Assembly: GCA_950097015.1 (NCBI GenBank)
Contig: CATNEN010000002.1
Location: forward strand, 1,488,001 to 1,552,000
From: Macrostomum hystrix
Taxonomy: Eukaryota > Platyhelminthes > Macrostomidae
Direction of reading: 5' to 3'
Length of the DNA: 64,000 nt
The first letter of the stretch is position 1; every line of letters begins with the position of its first letter. The notes under the pieces were generated by a model. The model worked only from the letters and a program-made list of their open reading frames with translations, was not told where the DNA came from and did not search any database. The position numbers and the translations under genes were made by a program. This document shows, piece by piece, positions 30,869 through 43,162 of the stretch.

Positions 30869-32096
30869 ATGAGGTTAATGCCACTCATTTAACATTAAAT
30901 AAGTTTTTAAAGCAAGTTTTAAAAAAATTAATTTGCCTACTTATTTTTAATAGCCTCAATATTCGAATCGTTTCACTTATTCCACAGCTGTCACAGGCTT
31001 GTTAAACAATTTTGTTTCAAAATATACCTAAATATTAATGAGCGTTAATTAATGCTTCGGCATGGCGACTTCATACAAAACTGTTTTAAGTTTTCAAATT
31101 ACATTTCTGTTTTTAAAAGAAAAAAATAAGAAAATAGATAAGAATATTAATATCGATAATATGGATAATATAGATATTAAAGTATAGACGATATAGATAT
31201 AAGTATAGATAACTATAGAAAGAATATGTAGATATAGCTGATAGATAAGAAGAAGATAAGAACATAATACGAAAATAAAAATAAGAAGCCAAAAATAGGC
31301 TACCTGTTGTTACTAAAATTTTTCTGATGTACCCGTCTGCTTGTGGTCATATGTATATTTGATCAACAGAATGGTAGAGTATGACTTAGCCATATAGATT
31401 TCTGAATATGGCTATCTACGGGCCATCCATGATAATTAAGCGTGAAAAATAGCTAGCCATTGTTAATCACTATACAGATTGACCCAAGGGGTGTTGGATA
31501 CAGGTCCGATACTCCGATTATTGTCCATTTTTTAATTTTTTGTCAATATAACAATCAAATAACAATATTTCGCCCATTTAATCTTCTTTAAACTGCTAAT
31601 TTGAACTGCTAAAGGAACAATTTCTAATTTGTTGGAAATTTCAAACTTTTTCAAGCCATTCGGCGTCAGGATCTCAAAAATTAATCGTCAAGATATTCAG
31701 CAATTCCTGTCAACGATCCTGGTGGCAAGGAGAAAATATCAATTCTCCTTGGCGAATCCTGATTGGTTCAATAATATAATAACTAACAATATAATCAATA
31801 CGACAGAGTCACACTAATAAACATGATGAAATTTTGTGAATATCTTTCTATTTTGCCTTGTTTCTACTACGTAATATGCACTCTTTCTGCTTAAATTGAC
31901 TGCTAATTTTAATTCGTAAATATGTATTTATTCTTTAGTGGGAGCGGAAATTAACTATATTTAATTTTAAAAAACTTTTTTTTCCCGAAAATATACTGTA
32001 AGCGTAATCCAATCAAACTCGAATTAGTTTCGTCTATGGTCAAAACCTATTTATAAAACTGCCGATAAAGAGCGCACGATCAACGAATCTCTGCAG
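30869..32096. other. AT-rich region between the transposon and RPL6
   Basis: About 1.2 kb of AT-rich DNA with an irregular (ata-gata)n stretch at 31120-31260. It probably contains the RPL6 promoter and first exon, which I cannot identify; a TATA-like tatttataaaa lies at 32049-32059. No conserved ORF. Confidence 0.4.
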
Positions 32097-35000
32097 GCTG
32101 GCAAGTCTGCCCGTACTGTGAAAGTGGCCAAGAGGCGCAAGGAGCAGGAGGAGGTCACCACCGAGACTCTGCCGTCGCCGACTCAGGAAGAACCGAAGGA
32201 AGAAGTTGTGCAGGTGCGAGCCATTTTATTCATTTGTACGATCGAAACGGCTTGATAGAAGTACATTGGGATAAAATATAATCATTAATTGAGATAAACG
32301 GTGGGACTGTGTAATGAAGGTTGGAACTGTGTAATGAAGGTTGGAACTGTGTAATGAAGGTTGGAACTGTGTAATGAAGGGTGGAACTGTGTAATGAAGG
32401 TTGGAACTGTGTAATGAAGGTTGGAACTGTGTAATGAAGGTTGGAACTGTGTAATGAAGGTTGGAACTGTGTAATGAAGGGTGGAACTGTGTAATGAAGG
32501 GTGGAACTGTGTAATGAAGGTTGGAACTGTGTAATGAAGGGTGGAACTGTGTAATGAAGGGTGGAACTGTGTAATGATGGTTGGAACTGTGTAATGAAGG
32601 GTGGAACTGTGTAATGAAGGTTGGAACTGTGTAATGAAGGGTGGAACTGTGTAATGAAGGGTGGAACTGTGTAATGAAGGTTGGAACTGTGTAATGAAGG
32701 TTGGAACTGTGTAATGAAGGGTGGAACTGTGTAATGAAGGTTGGAACTGTGTAATGAAGGTTGGAACTGTGTAATGAAGGTTGGAACTGTGTAATGAAGG
32801 TTGGAACTGTGTAATGAAAGGAGGAACTATGTAATGAAGGTTGGAACTGTGTAATGAAGGGTGAGACTGTGTAATGAAGGGTAAGAGTGTGTAATGAAGG
32901 GTGAGACTGTGTAATGAAGGGTAAGAGTGTACAATGAAGGGTGAGAGTGTGCAATGAAGGATGAGACTGGGATGAAGGGTGAGGCCGGGATGAAGGGTGA
33001 CTATAAAGGAAGGGCGAACAATTTAAATCACGGCATTTGAACTCCCGAATCCCAAAATAATCCCAATCCCTAAGCTCACATAAAATCGAACCCTCTGGCT
33101 TTAACCAGGCCGCCTCGGTGGCACCGGTGAGCGCCGCAACCGTCGCCGCCCCGGCCGACGAGCCGCCGACGACGTCAGCGCCGCCGAAAGCGCGTGTCCG
33201 CAACCAGCCAATCAGCTCCAGCGGGCTGATGCACTTCAGCCGAGCCAGAATGTTCCAGCGGAAGGCTCTCTACCGACTAGTCAAGAAGTCAGCCGGCGCT
33301 AAAAAGTCCACATCCGGTAAATCGACTCCGAAGGCCGCCGGCGCCGCTGCCAAGACTGCGCAGAAGCCGATTGGCGGCGAGAAGAACGGCGGCTCCCGCC
33401 TGGTGCCGCGTTCTCGCCAACCTCGCAGCCTGCCGACCGAGGCTTCTCCGACAATCCGACGACGTCGGCCGAATCGCAGCTTCTCCCAGCAGCGTCGACG
33501 CCTGAGGGCGTCCATCAGGCCAGGCGGTGTGCTCATTCTGCTGGCCGGCAGGCACCGCGGCAAGCGGGTGGTGTTCCTGCGGCAGCTGGAGAGCGGTCTA
33601 CTACTGGTCACTGGCCCGCTGCGCGCCAACGGCTGTCCGCTTAGGCGAGTCAGCCAGAGTCACGTGATTGCCACCGCCACCCGACTGGAGCTGGAAGACC
33701 TTCACCTGCCGGACAGGATCAACGATCTCTACTTTAGACGGTTCGTGCTTCTCAGTGTGGACTCACATCCCAATGGACTCACATCCCAATGGACTCACAT
33801 CCCAATGGACTCACATCCCAATGGACTCACATCCCAATGGACTCACATCCCAATGGACTCACATCCCAATGGACTCACATCCCAATGGACTCACATCCCA
33901 ATGGACTCACATCCCAATGGACTCACATCCCAATGGACTCACATCCCAATGGACTCACATCCCAATGGACTCACATCCCAATGGACTCACATCCCAATGG
34001 ACTCACATCCCAATGGACTCACATCCCAATGGACTCACATCCCAATGGACTCACATCCCAATGGACTCACATCCCAATGGACTCACATCCCAATGGACTC
34101 ACATCCCAATGGACTCACATCCCAATGGACTCACATCCCAATGGACTCACATCCCAATGGACTCACATCCCAATGGACTCACATCCCAATGGACTCACAT
34201 CCCAATGGACTCACATCCCAATGGACTCACATCCCAATGGACTCACATCCCAATGGACTCACATCCCAATGGACTCACATCCCAATGGACTCACATCCCA
34301 ATGGACTCACATCCCAATGGACTCACATCCCAATGGACTCACATCCCAATGGACTCACATCCCAATGGACTCACATCCCAATGGACTCACATCCCAATGG
34401 ACTCACATCCCAATGGACTCACATCCCAATGGACTCACATCCCAATGGACTCACATCCCAATGGACTCACATCCCAATGGACTCACATCCCAATGGACTC
34501 ACATCCCAATGGACTCACATCCCAATGGACTCACATCCCAATGGACTCACATCCCAATGGACTCACATCCCAATGGACTCACATCCCAATGGACTCACAT
34601 CCCAATGGACTCACATCCCAATGGACTCACATCCCAATGGACTCACATCCCAATGGACTCACATCCCAATGGACTCACATCCCAATGGACTCACATCCCA
34701 ATGGACTCACATCCCAATGGACTCACATCCCAATGGACTCACATCCCAATGGACTCACATCCCAATGGACTCACATCCCAATGGACTCACATCCCAATGG
34801 ACTCACATCCCAATGGACTCACATCCCAATGGACTCACATCCCAATGGACTCACATCCCAATGGACTCACATCCCAATGGACTCACATCCCAATGGACTC
34901 ACATCCCAATGGACTCACATCCCAATGGACTCACATCCCAATGGACTCACATCCCAATGGACTCACATCCCAATGGACTCACATCCCAATGGACTCACAT

Positions 35001-35497
35001 CCCAATGGACTCACATCCCAATGGACTCACATCCCAATGGACTCACATCCCAATAGACTCACATCCCAATGGACTCACATCCCAATGGACTCACATCCCA
35101 ATGGACTCACATCCCAATGGACTCACATCCCAATGGACTCACATCCCAATGGACTCACATCCCAATGGACTCACATCCCAATGGACTCACATCCCAATGG
35201 ACTCCCTGACAATCCCGCACTCCTGACTCATTCCCATTCTGGTTTCCCAAATGCAGCAGTCGGCAGCAGTTAGCCAAGAAGCGAAGTGCTGAACGCGAGG
35301 CTGCAGATCCATTCGCCCAACATCGAGCTGTCTATCAGTTAAGCCAGGAGCGTCGCGAAGATCAGAAACTGGTTGACAGCCAGGTGATGACGGCTGTCAG
35401 GAAGCTGGGCAACCCGGAGAGCAAGCTGATGTTTGAATATCTCGGCAGCCAGTTCTCGCTCAAAAGTGGACAAAAGCCGCACGAAATGCTCTTCTGA
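32097..35497 (+). CDS. RPL6: 60S ribosomal protein L6 (eL6); first exon not identified
   Basis: Exons 32097-32213 (basic N-terminal extension), 33109-33740 and 35257-35497, phases 0 and 2. They give 329 residues after the missing start (human RPL6 is 288). The core is unmistakable: [45 protein letters not shown] and [17 protein letters not shown], with the C-terminus ending HEMLF where human has HKLVF. A component of the cytosolic large ribosomal subunit. The start codon must lie in an upstream exon; the frame entering 32097 is open back to 32028 without ATG. The last intron ends in a tandem acceptor (atgcagcag), so a one-residue NAGNAG variant is possible. Both introns are minisatellite-filled. 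A polyadenylation signal follows at 35582. Confidence 0.95.
32300..32990. repeat. 20-bp minisatellite, RPL6 intron
   Basis: About 34 copies of ggttggaactgtgtaatgaa, with ggtggaac variants and decayed units at the right end (gggtaagagtgt). The unit starts about 85 bases after the donor at 32214. Confidence 0.95.
33763..35205. repeat. 16-bp minisatellite, RPL6 last intron, extremely homogeneous
   Basis: About 90 head-to-tail copies of atggactcacatccca; the only interior variant I see is one G-to-A near 35055. It starts about 22 bases after the donor at 33741. The unit is stop-free in all three + frames, so the RPL6 reading frame stays open from exon 33109 across the intron to 35226. Confidence 0.97.
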
Positions 35498-35581
35498 GCA
35501 CTGAGATTTTTTAGATCTATTTGAAATTTTGCGAAAAACTGCTTAACTGAGCTGGCTTTCTTGGCAAAGTTGATTTTGGCA

Positions 35582-35587
35582 AATAAA
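35582..35587 (+). terminator. RPL6 polyadenylation signal
   Basis: AATAAA 85 bases after the RPL6 stop codon, a normal distance for an animal 3' UTR. Confidence 0.75.
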
Positions 35588-35694
35588 CTGCGAAACATTG
35601 ACGCTCCTCGTACGATAGCTGAGTGTGCGGACTTGGAATTGGAATCTGGGTTCTGTGTTAATCAGGCAACTTTGGAGCGTTAAAGTGAGTCAAG

Positions 35695-36115
35695 GAGGGT
35701 TGCTGGATGTTGAGGGAGGTTGACGGAGGTTGAGGGAGGTTGAGGGAGGTTGAGGGAGGTTGAGGGAGGTTGAGGCAGGTTGAGGGAGGTTGACGGAGGT
35801 TGAGGGAGGTTGAGGGAGGTTGAGGGAGGTTGACGGAGGTTGAGGGAGGTTGAGGGAGGTTGACGGAGGTTGAGGGAGGTTGACGGAGGTTGAGGGAGGT
35901 TGAGGCAGGTTGAGGGAGGTTGAGGGAGGTTGACGGAGGTTGAGGGAGGTTGACGGAGGTTGAGGGAGGTTGACGGAGGTTGAGGGAGGTTGAGGGCCGT
36001 TGAAGTAGGTTGAAGGAGGTTGAGGGAGGTTGAAGGAGGTTGAGGGAGGTTGAGGGAGGTTGAAGGAGGTTGAGGGAGGTTGAAGGAGGTTGAGGGAGGT
36101 TGAGGGAGGTTGGAG
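35695..36115. repeat. 11-bp G-rich minisatellite between RPL6 and scramblase
   Basis: About 38 copies of ggttgagggag with gacgg, gaagg and gaggc variants alternating in 22-33 base super-units. The + strand has clustered GGG and GG runs capable of G-quadruplex formation. Sequence 36116-36600 is unique, apart from a small ttagcaat repeat near 36370-36412. Confidence 0.95.
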
Positions 36116-36617
36116 GTCTAGGTTGGAGGTCTATAAAACATTATTTATCTACAATAGAAGCTTTGGTGTGCTCAGAATCAAGCCTGTAAAACCGTGGCAC
36201 AGAAACTTTTGCACTTTATTTGCTGCTTATTAAGTTCTAAAAAGTCAGCTGACGACATTTAACCCAAGTGCGAAATTTTCTAATATAGTTTCTCAAGCCA
36301 TTCTAAAGCAAACAAACAAATTTTAGCAGCTTTTGTGCTATGAGTTGAGAGAGAAATGTACAATTCTATTATTAGCAATGTTAGCAATATTAGCAATGTC
36401 TAATATTAGCAATGTCGTCCTCAGCTGTCACGAGCTGCTGCATTGTTGAGCACAGTACCATAGCCTTGGCTAGATGGGGCAGTCCCACTCCTCACCGGCC
36501 TTAGAGGTTCGTACACACCAACTCAAGCATCTCCTCAGCCCCACCCAGGCAGTGTGCTCAGTTCTTTACCCCTATTGCGCCTACCGCCTCTCACTATTCT
36601 TCACTACTCACACGGTG

Positions 36618-36630
36618 GTTGCCTAGCAAC
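36618..36630 (+). promoter_or_regulatory. RFX-type X-box upstream of scramblase
   Basis: GTTGCCTAGCAAC, an almost perfect palindrome matching the RFX X-box half-sites, lies 120 bases upstream of the scramblase ATG. RFX factors drive ciliary and immune genes in animals. A similar 13-mer occurs by chance in coding DNA at 49152, so the functional claim is tentative. Confidence 0.4.
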
Positions 36631-36749
36631 GAATGAACGGCCAAACAAAACACACAACGGCGCACAATACAGGGCACAAATACTGCGCCTCAACCTAAAA
36701 ATTTTCTGCGTGACGTTGAGCTCTTTTCGCATCTCAATCTAACTTCGTC

Positions 36750-39700
36750 ATGGCGAGGATTAACCCAGCATTCGCTCAGCATCAGCAGCAGCCAGAAAAC
36801 TGGATGCCGCGACCCGGCGGCGGTGGCAACTGCCCGCCCGGCTTGGAGTACTTGAGCCAGCTGGACCAGCTGTTGGTCAAGCAGAAGAAGGAGATGTTCG
36901 AGAGTGAGTACAACCATTCAAGGTCTTTGTCTAACATGTCTAACAGCAGTGTCTAAGAGGTACCAGTGACTAACAGAGACCTGCAGTGTCTAACAGGTGC
37001 GAGTATCTAGATTAAGGCACCAGTGTCAGGTATCAGGTATCAGTGTCTAACAGGTAGCAGTTTCTATCAGGTAGCAGTGTCTAACAGGTGTCTAACGGGT
37101 AGCAGTGTCTAACAGGTGTCTAACAGGTAGCAGTGTCTAACAGGTAGCAGTGTCTAACAGGTGTCTTACAGGTAGCAGTGTCTAACAGGTAGCAGTGTCT
37201 AACAGGTGTCTAACAGGTAGCAGTGTCTAACAGGTAGCAGTGTCTAACAGGTAGCAGTGTCTAACAGGTAGCAGTGTCTAACAGGTGTCTAACAGGTAGC
37301 AGTGTCTAACAGGTGTCTTACAGGTAGCAGTGTCTAACAGGTAGCAGTGTCTAACAGGTGTCTAACAGGTAGCAGTGTCTAACAGGTAGCAGTGTCTAAC
37401 AGGTGTCTAACAGGTAGCAGTGTCTAACAGGTGTCTAACAGGTAGCAGTGTCTAACAAGTGTCTAACAGGTAGCAGTGTCTAACAGGTAGCAGTGTCTAA
37501 CAGGTAGCAGTGTCTAACAGGTAGCAGTGTCTAACAGGTAGCAGTGTCTAACAGGTAGCAGTGTCTAACAGGTAGCAGTGTCTAACAGGTAGCAGTGTCT
37601 AACAGGTAGCAGTGTCTAACAGGTAGCAGTGTCTAACAGGTAGCAGTGTCTAACAGGTAGCAGTGTCTAACAGGTAGCAGTGTCTAACAGGTAGCAGTGT
37701 CTAACAGGTAGCAGTGTCTAACAGGTACGAGTATCTAGATTAAGGCACCAGTGTCTAACAGGTAGCAGTGTCTAACAGGTAGCAGTGTCTAACAGGTGTC
37801 TAACAGGTAGCAGTGTCTAACAGGTGTCTTACAGGTAGCAGTGTCTAACAGGTAGCAGTGTCTAACAGGTGTCTAACAGGTAGCAGTGTCTAACAGGTGT
37901 CTAACAGGTAGCAGTGTCTAACAGGTGTCTAACAGGTAGCAGTGTCTAACAGGTGTCTAACAGGTAGCAGTGTCTAACAGGTAGCAGTGTCTAACAGGTA
38001 GCAGTGTCTAACAGGTAGCAGTGTCTAACAGGTAGCAGTGTCTAACAGGTAGCAGTGTCTAACAGGTACGAGTATCTAGATTAAGGCACCAGTGTCTAAC
38101 AGATAGCAGTGTCTAACAGGTAGCAGTGTCTAACAGGTAGCAGTGTCTAACAGGTAGCAGTGTCTAACAGGTAGCAGTGTCTAACAGGTAGCAGTGTCTA
38201 ATAGGTAGCAGTGTCTAACAGGTAGCAGTGTCTAACAGGTAGCAGTGTCTAACAGGTAGCAGTGTCTAACAGGTAGCAGTGTCTAACAGGTAGCAGTGTC
38301 TAACAGGTAGCAGTGTCTAACAGGTAGCAGTGTCTAACAGGTAGCAGTGTCTAACAGGTACGAGTATCTAGATTAAGGCACCAGTGTCTAACAGATAGCA
38401 GTGTCTAACAGGTAGCAGTGTCTAACAGGTGTCTAACAGGTAACAGTGTCTAACAGGTAACAGTGTCTAACAGGTTAATATCCAACGGGTACAAGTCTGT
38501 ATCAAACTGGTACCTGTTTAATTAATAGCGGTTATCGCTTGTAAGCCCGGATACCAATATCTAAAAGTTTTCAAAAGCATGTCCAGCCAGTTAAAGCATG
38601 CGCACAGTTGCTAAGCCCTTGTAAACGCACAGTCCGAAAAGAACAAAATGCTAATATTTGAAGTCAAACAAAAATAATGGACGCCGGCGATTCAACCAAT
38701 TTTTTTCAGTTTTAACCGGCTGGGAGATGAAAAACAAGTACGTAGTCAAGAACACAATGGGACAGCAGATCTATTATGCCAAGGAGCGTAAGTGAATCGA
38801 TTTGTTTAAACAAATTAAATAAGCAAAATGTCTTTTGATTTCATTGACGATTCTCTGATCCATAGCTACGATTCCAGTGCAAATCACGCTGAAATCCCAT
38901 TTGAGACTCTTTGAAATTCCTGGTGGTATTCTAGCTACGATTCCAATCGGTACTCCTGCTGCGATTCCTTTCAGTATTCCTGCTACGATTCCTTTCGGTA
39001 CTCCTGCTACGATTCCTTTCGGTACTCTAGCTACGATTCTATTCGTTGCTCTCGCTACGATTCCATTCGGTACTCTTGCTACGATTCCATTTGGTACTCC
39101 TGCTACGATTCCATTCCGTACTCCTGCTACGATTCCATTCGGTACTCTTGCAACGATTCCTATTGAGACTGTAGCTACAATTCCATTCGTTACTCTTGCT
39201 ACGATTCCATTCGGTATTCTTGCAGCGATTCCAGTTGAGACTGTAGCTACGATTCTATTCGTTACTCTTGCAACGATTCCAGTTTAGACTGTAGCTACGA
39301 TTCCATTCGTTACTCTTGCTACGATTCCATTCGGTACTCTTGCTACGATTCCATTCGGTACTCTTGCTAAGATTCCATTCGGTACTCTTGCTACGATTCC
39401 ATTCGGTATTCTTGCAACGATTCCAGTTTAGACTGTAGCTACGATTCCATTCGTTACTCTTGCTACGATTCCATTCGGTATTCTTGCAACGATTCCAGTT
39501 TAGACTGTAGCTACGATTCCATTCGTTACTCTTGCTACGATTCCATTCGTTACTCTTGCTACGATTCCATTCGGTACTCTTGCTAAGATTCCATTCGGTA
39601 CTCTTGCTTCGATTCCATTCGGTATTCTTGCAACGATTCCAGTTTAGACTGTAGCTACGATTCCATTCGTTACTCTTGCTACGATTCCATTCGTTACTCT

Positions 39701-41744
39701 TGCTACGATTCCATTCGGTACTCTTGCTACCATTCCATTCGTTACTCTTGCTACGATTCCATTCGGTATTCTTGCAACGATTCCAGTTTAGACTGTAGCT
39801 ACGATTCCATTCGTTACTCTTGCTACGATTCCATTCGTTACTCTTGCTACGATTCCATTCGGTACTCTTGCTACGATTCCATTCGTTACTCTTGCTACGA
39901 TTCCATTCGTTACTCTTGCTACGATTCCATTCGGTACTCTTGCTACGATTCCATTTGTTACTCTTGCTACGATTCCATTCGGTATTCTTGCAACGATTCC
40001 AGTTTAGACTGTAGCTACGATTCCATTCGTTACTCTTGCTACGATTCCATTCGTTACTCTTGCTACGATTCCATTCGTTACTCTTGCTACGATTCCATTC
40101 GGTACTCTTGCTACGATTCCATTTGTTACTCTTGCTACGATTCCATTCGGTACTCTTGCTACGATTCCAGTTGAGACTGTAGCTACGATTCCATTTGGTA
40201 CTCTTGCTACGATTCCATTCGTTACTCTTGCTACGATTCCATTCGTTACTCTTGCTACGATTCCATTCGGTACTCTTGCTACGATTCCATTTGTTACTCT
40301 TGCTACGATTCCATTCGGTATTCTTGCAACGATTCCAGTTGAGACTGTAGCTACGATTCCATTCGTTACTCTTGCTACGATTCCATTCGGTACTCTTGCT
40401 ACGATTCCAGTTGAGACTGTAGCTACGATTCCATTTGGTACTCTTGCTACGATTCCAGTTGAGACTGTAGCTACGATTCCATTTGGTACTCTTGCTACGA
40501 TTTCAGTTGAGACTGTAGCTACGATTCCATTCGTTACTCTTGCTACGATTCCATTCGGTACTCTTGCTACGATTCCACTTGAGACTGTAGCTACGATTCC
40601 ATTTGGTACTCTTGCTACGATTCCAGTTGAGACTGTAGCTACGATTCCATTCGTTACTCTTGCTACGATTCCATTCGGTACTCTTGCTACGATTCCAGTT
40701 GAGACTGTAGCTACGATTCCATTTGGTACTCTTGCTACGATTCCAGTTGAGACTGTAGCTACGATTCCATTTGGTACTCTTGCTACGATTCCAGTTGAGA
40801 CTGTAGCTACGATTCCATTTGGTACTCTTGCTACGATTCCAGTTGAGACTGTAGCTACGATTCCATTCGTTACTCTTGCTACGATTCCATTCGGTACTCT
40901 TGCTACGATTTCAGTTGAGACTGTAGCTACGATTCCATTCGTTACTCTTGCTACGATTCCATTTGGTACTCTTGCTACGATTCCAGTTGAGACTGTAGCT
41001 ACGATTCCATTTGGTACTCTTGCTACGATTCCAGTTGAGACTGTAGCTACGATTCCACTCTAGCTGCGATTCTACGATAGCAACTAATTAATTTTAACCG
41101 CAGACTCTGACAATTGTCAGCGCCAGTGCTGTGGCAATCAGCGAGCATTCGAAATGACTTTGGAGGACAACACTGGCCAGGAGGTCATCCACATCAGCCG
41201 GCCCTATCGTTGCATGTTCTATGGCCAGTGCTTCTCATGCTCGAAGTGCTGCTTCGACACCGTGGCAGTCGAGGCGCCACCGGGTCGCTTAGCCGGCAAG
41301 GTGAAACAGATATATGGAGGCTGCCAGGCCAAGTACAAAATCGAGGACAAGGACGGCCACACGGTCCTGTACATCGACGGGCCGAGCTACTTCAAGTGCT
41401 ATTGTCCCGGGGACGACATTCCGTTCAAGGTGGGTCGGGATGCTGATGGGTCAAGCGTCAATTAAGATGGGTCAAGCCTCATAAATGATCACGAAACGGT
41501 TTTAGCTGATGACGAAGGACCGTGAGCACGAGATCGGGCGGGTGTCCAAGCAGTGGTCCAACCTCGTGCAGGAGTATTTCACTGATGCCGACAACTTTGG
41601 CATCACATTTCCGCTGGATCTGCACCTGGATGCTAAGGCAACAATTCTTGGAGCATGCTTCTTGATTGTGAGTTGATTCGCAATGCTTTGACTTACTAGA
41701 ATTAATACTTCCCTCGGGTATAGTTCGATTTTCTGGAGAACTAA
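36750..41744 (+). CDS. PLSCR-like: Phospholipid scramblase, five exons, 246 aa
   Basis: Exons 36750-36903, 38710-38787, 41104-41429, 41506-41667 and 41724-41744 join with phases 1, 1, 0, 0 and GT-AG borders. The start ATG ([10 protein letters not shown]) opens a Pro/Gly-rich N-terminus. The scramblase domain follows: [15 protein letters not shown], a Cys-rich loop ([12 protein letters not shown]), [30 protein letters not shown], then [15 protein letters not shown] (the putative calcium-binding segment) and the terminal helix LGACFLIFDFLEN. The final six-codon exon is recovered only by splicing the short intron 41668-41723; otherwise the frame stops at GTGAGTTGA. PLSCRs are palmitoylated membrane proteins that move phospholipids between leaflets and bind DNA in some cases. 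The N-terminal PPxY-rich region of vertebrate PLSCR1 is much reduced. Introns 1 and 2 are dominated by minisatellites. Confidence 0.95.
36999..38475. repeat. 17-bp/10-bp minisatellite, scramblase intron 1
   Basis: About 85 copies of gtagcagtgtctaacag mixed with a 10-base short form (gtgtctaaca). A distinctive spacer (cgagtatctagattaaggca) recurs at about 37000, 37727, 38068 and 38360 and marks higher-order blocks. The repeat unit grades into intron sequence just after the donor (tctaacatgtctaacagcag from 36932). Confidence 0.97.
38900..41060. repeat. 24-bp minisatellite, scramblase intron 2
   Basis: About 95 copies of tgctacgattccattcggta plus ctct, with gttactct and cagttgagactgtag variants that alternate in runs. 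It fills the intron to about 40 bases before the acceptor at 41103. Core gctacgattcca is shared with arrays at 45720 and 48545. Confidence 0.97.
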
Positions 41745-43081
41745 CAATGGATTGCAAAATTGTAGAGAACAGTTGCTATAAGGTTATCTACGAGCTAAAA
41801 TTATAAAACTATTTTAGAAATAGTGACTGTTTTTAGAATGTCCAAGTTTTCACATTTTTTTAATATGATTTTATTATTGAATTTGTCCCAATCAGTATAT
41901 GTTTTGTCTGCTCACCAATTAGAAATCCTAAAATATCAAAAATCTTAAAGTTATTCCAGTGATCCTAATTGCTGTTTCAGAAACTTAAAAGATTCCCAAT
42001 CAAAAGGTTATTACAATTCGTTGTTGATGTTGTCGAATAACAATATCCCATTATCCCAAATCCCAAAAGTATCCCAAGCATAGCAGTTGGCTGTATAATA
42101 ATCCACATGTCTTTCAATACTAATCCTGAAAAAGTCCAATTAATTTTTTTGTCTAGGATCATACCCAGTGTCATGATAAAACTTTCGAATTTCTTCAATT
42201 ATCCAAACAGGACTTCATGTTCTTTGAGCGATCCGGTCGACGAAGAAACTAATATCGACGCAAGGTGCTGTGGCGTAGCTTCCAGTCGAAATCCAGCTTT
42301 ACAAATTTGATAAATTCTTTTAAATTCTTTTAATTCGTTTAAACAACTGATATTATTTGACTCGTTTTTAATAATTTAAGAAAAAACTGAATATCGTAGC
42401 TTTTTGTTTAAAATTGAAATAAAGTTAACCGTTTATGTTTTCCAAGATAAATATTGTTTTATTTGTCAAATTTTAAATGAATTTTAAAGTGCAAACGCAA
42501 ATGTTCAAGTCTGTTATTAATGTATCGTTTAAAATATCTTATTTTTTAGCGTATTAGTAGAATTTAGAGGATTATACATTATTTTAAACAAATAATTATA
42601 CTGTAATATAATAATTATATTAGCAATTTGAAAAATGTAATTTATTGATAAAATTATATTGCTATTTTTATATATATTAAAATATCTTAATGCAAATAAA
42701 CCCTCAACTTAAAGACTGATTTGATTTTAACTTGTTAAAAGTGTTATTAAGCACATTTAACCACGGGTCGCGAAATACTTTATTTTACATATACTTTATC
42801 TCTAAGATTTGTCGGCATGGATTTAAGTATATATATAATATAGGAGTGCGATGAGACAGAAGAGATGAGACAGGCTAGGGAAGAGATGAGACAGGAGAGA
42901 GATGAGAGAAGGTAGAGATTAGACAGGGGAAGATTGGGGGAGGTTAAGGGAGGTGAAGGTGATTAGTTATGATGTAGGGTGTTTCACGTTTGTTTTGCTC
43001 GACATAATGACACTTTGTTAACACCATGCATGACTTCCTTGACGCGTCTGACACAGTATCCCAGCTTGACGTCTAGAACAG
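41745..43081. other. Intergenic AT-rich region
   Basis: About 1.3 kb of AT-rich DNA between convergent genes. A likely scramblase polyadenylation signal AATAAA is at 42418-42423. A short purine-rich stretch (gatgagacagg-like units) lies at 42850-42960. No coding exon seen. Confidence 0.5.
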
Positions 43082-43087
43082 TTTATT
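43082..43087 (-). terminator. Polyadenylation signal of the pacifastin-like gene
   Basis: TTTATT on + (AATAAA on minus), 76 bases downstream of the stop codon at 43163. Confidence 0.7.
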
Positions 43088-43162
43088 TATGCGAGACACA
43101 GACAGAGAGAAAAAGTCTAGCGCCGAGTCAAATAGTTTGGCCTGTTAGCAGAGAGCGGGATT

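Noticed and set aside
33763..35205. CRISPR-like direct repeats
   Set aside because: Units are contiguous with no unique spacers, in an animal intron.
33789..35273. Additional long frames through the RPL6 intron
   Set aside because: Same 16-bp array in other frames; the gene is clearly spliced across it.
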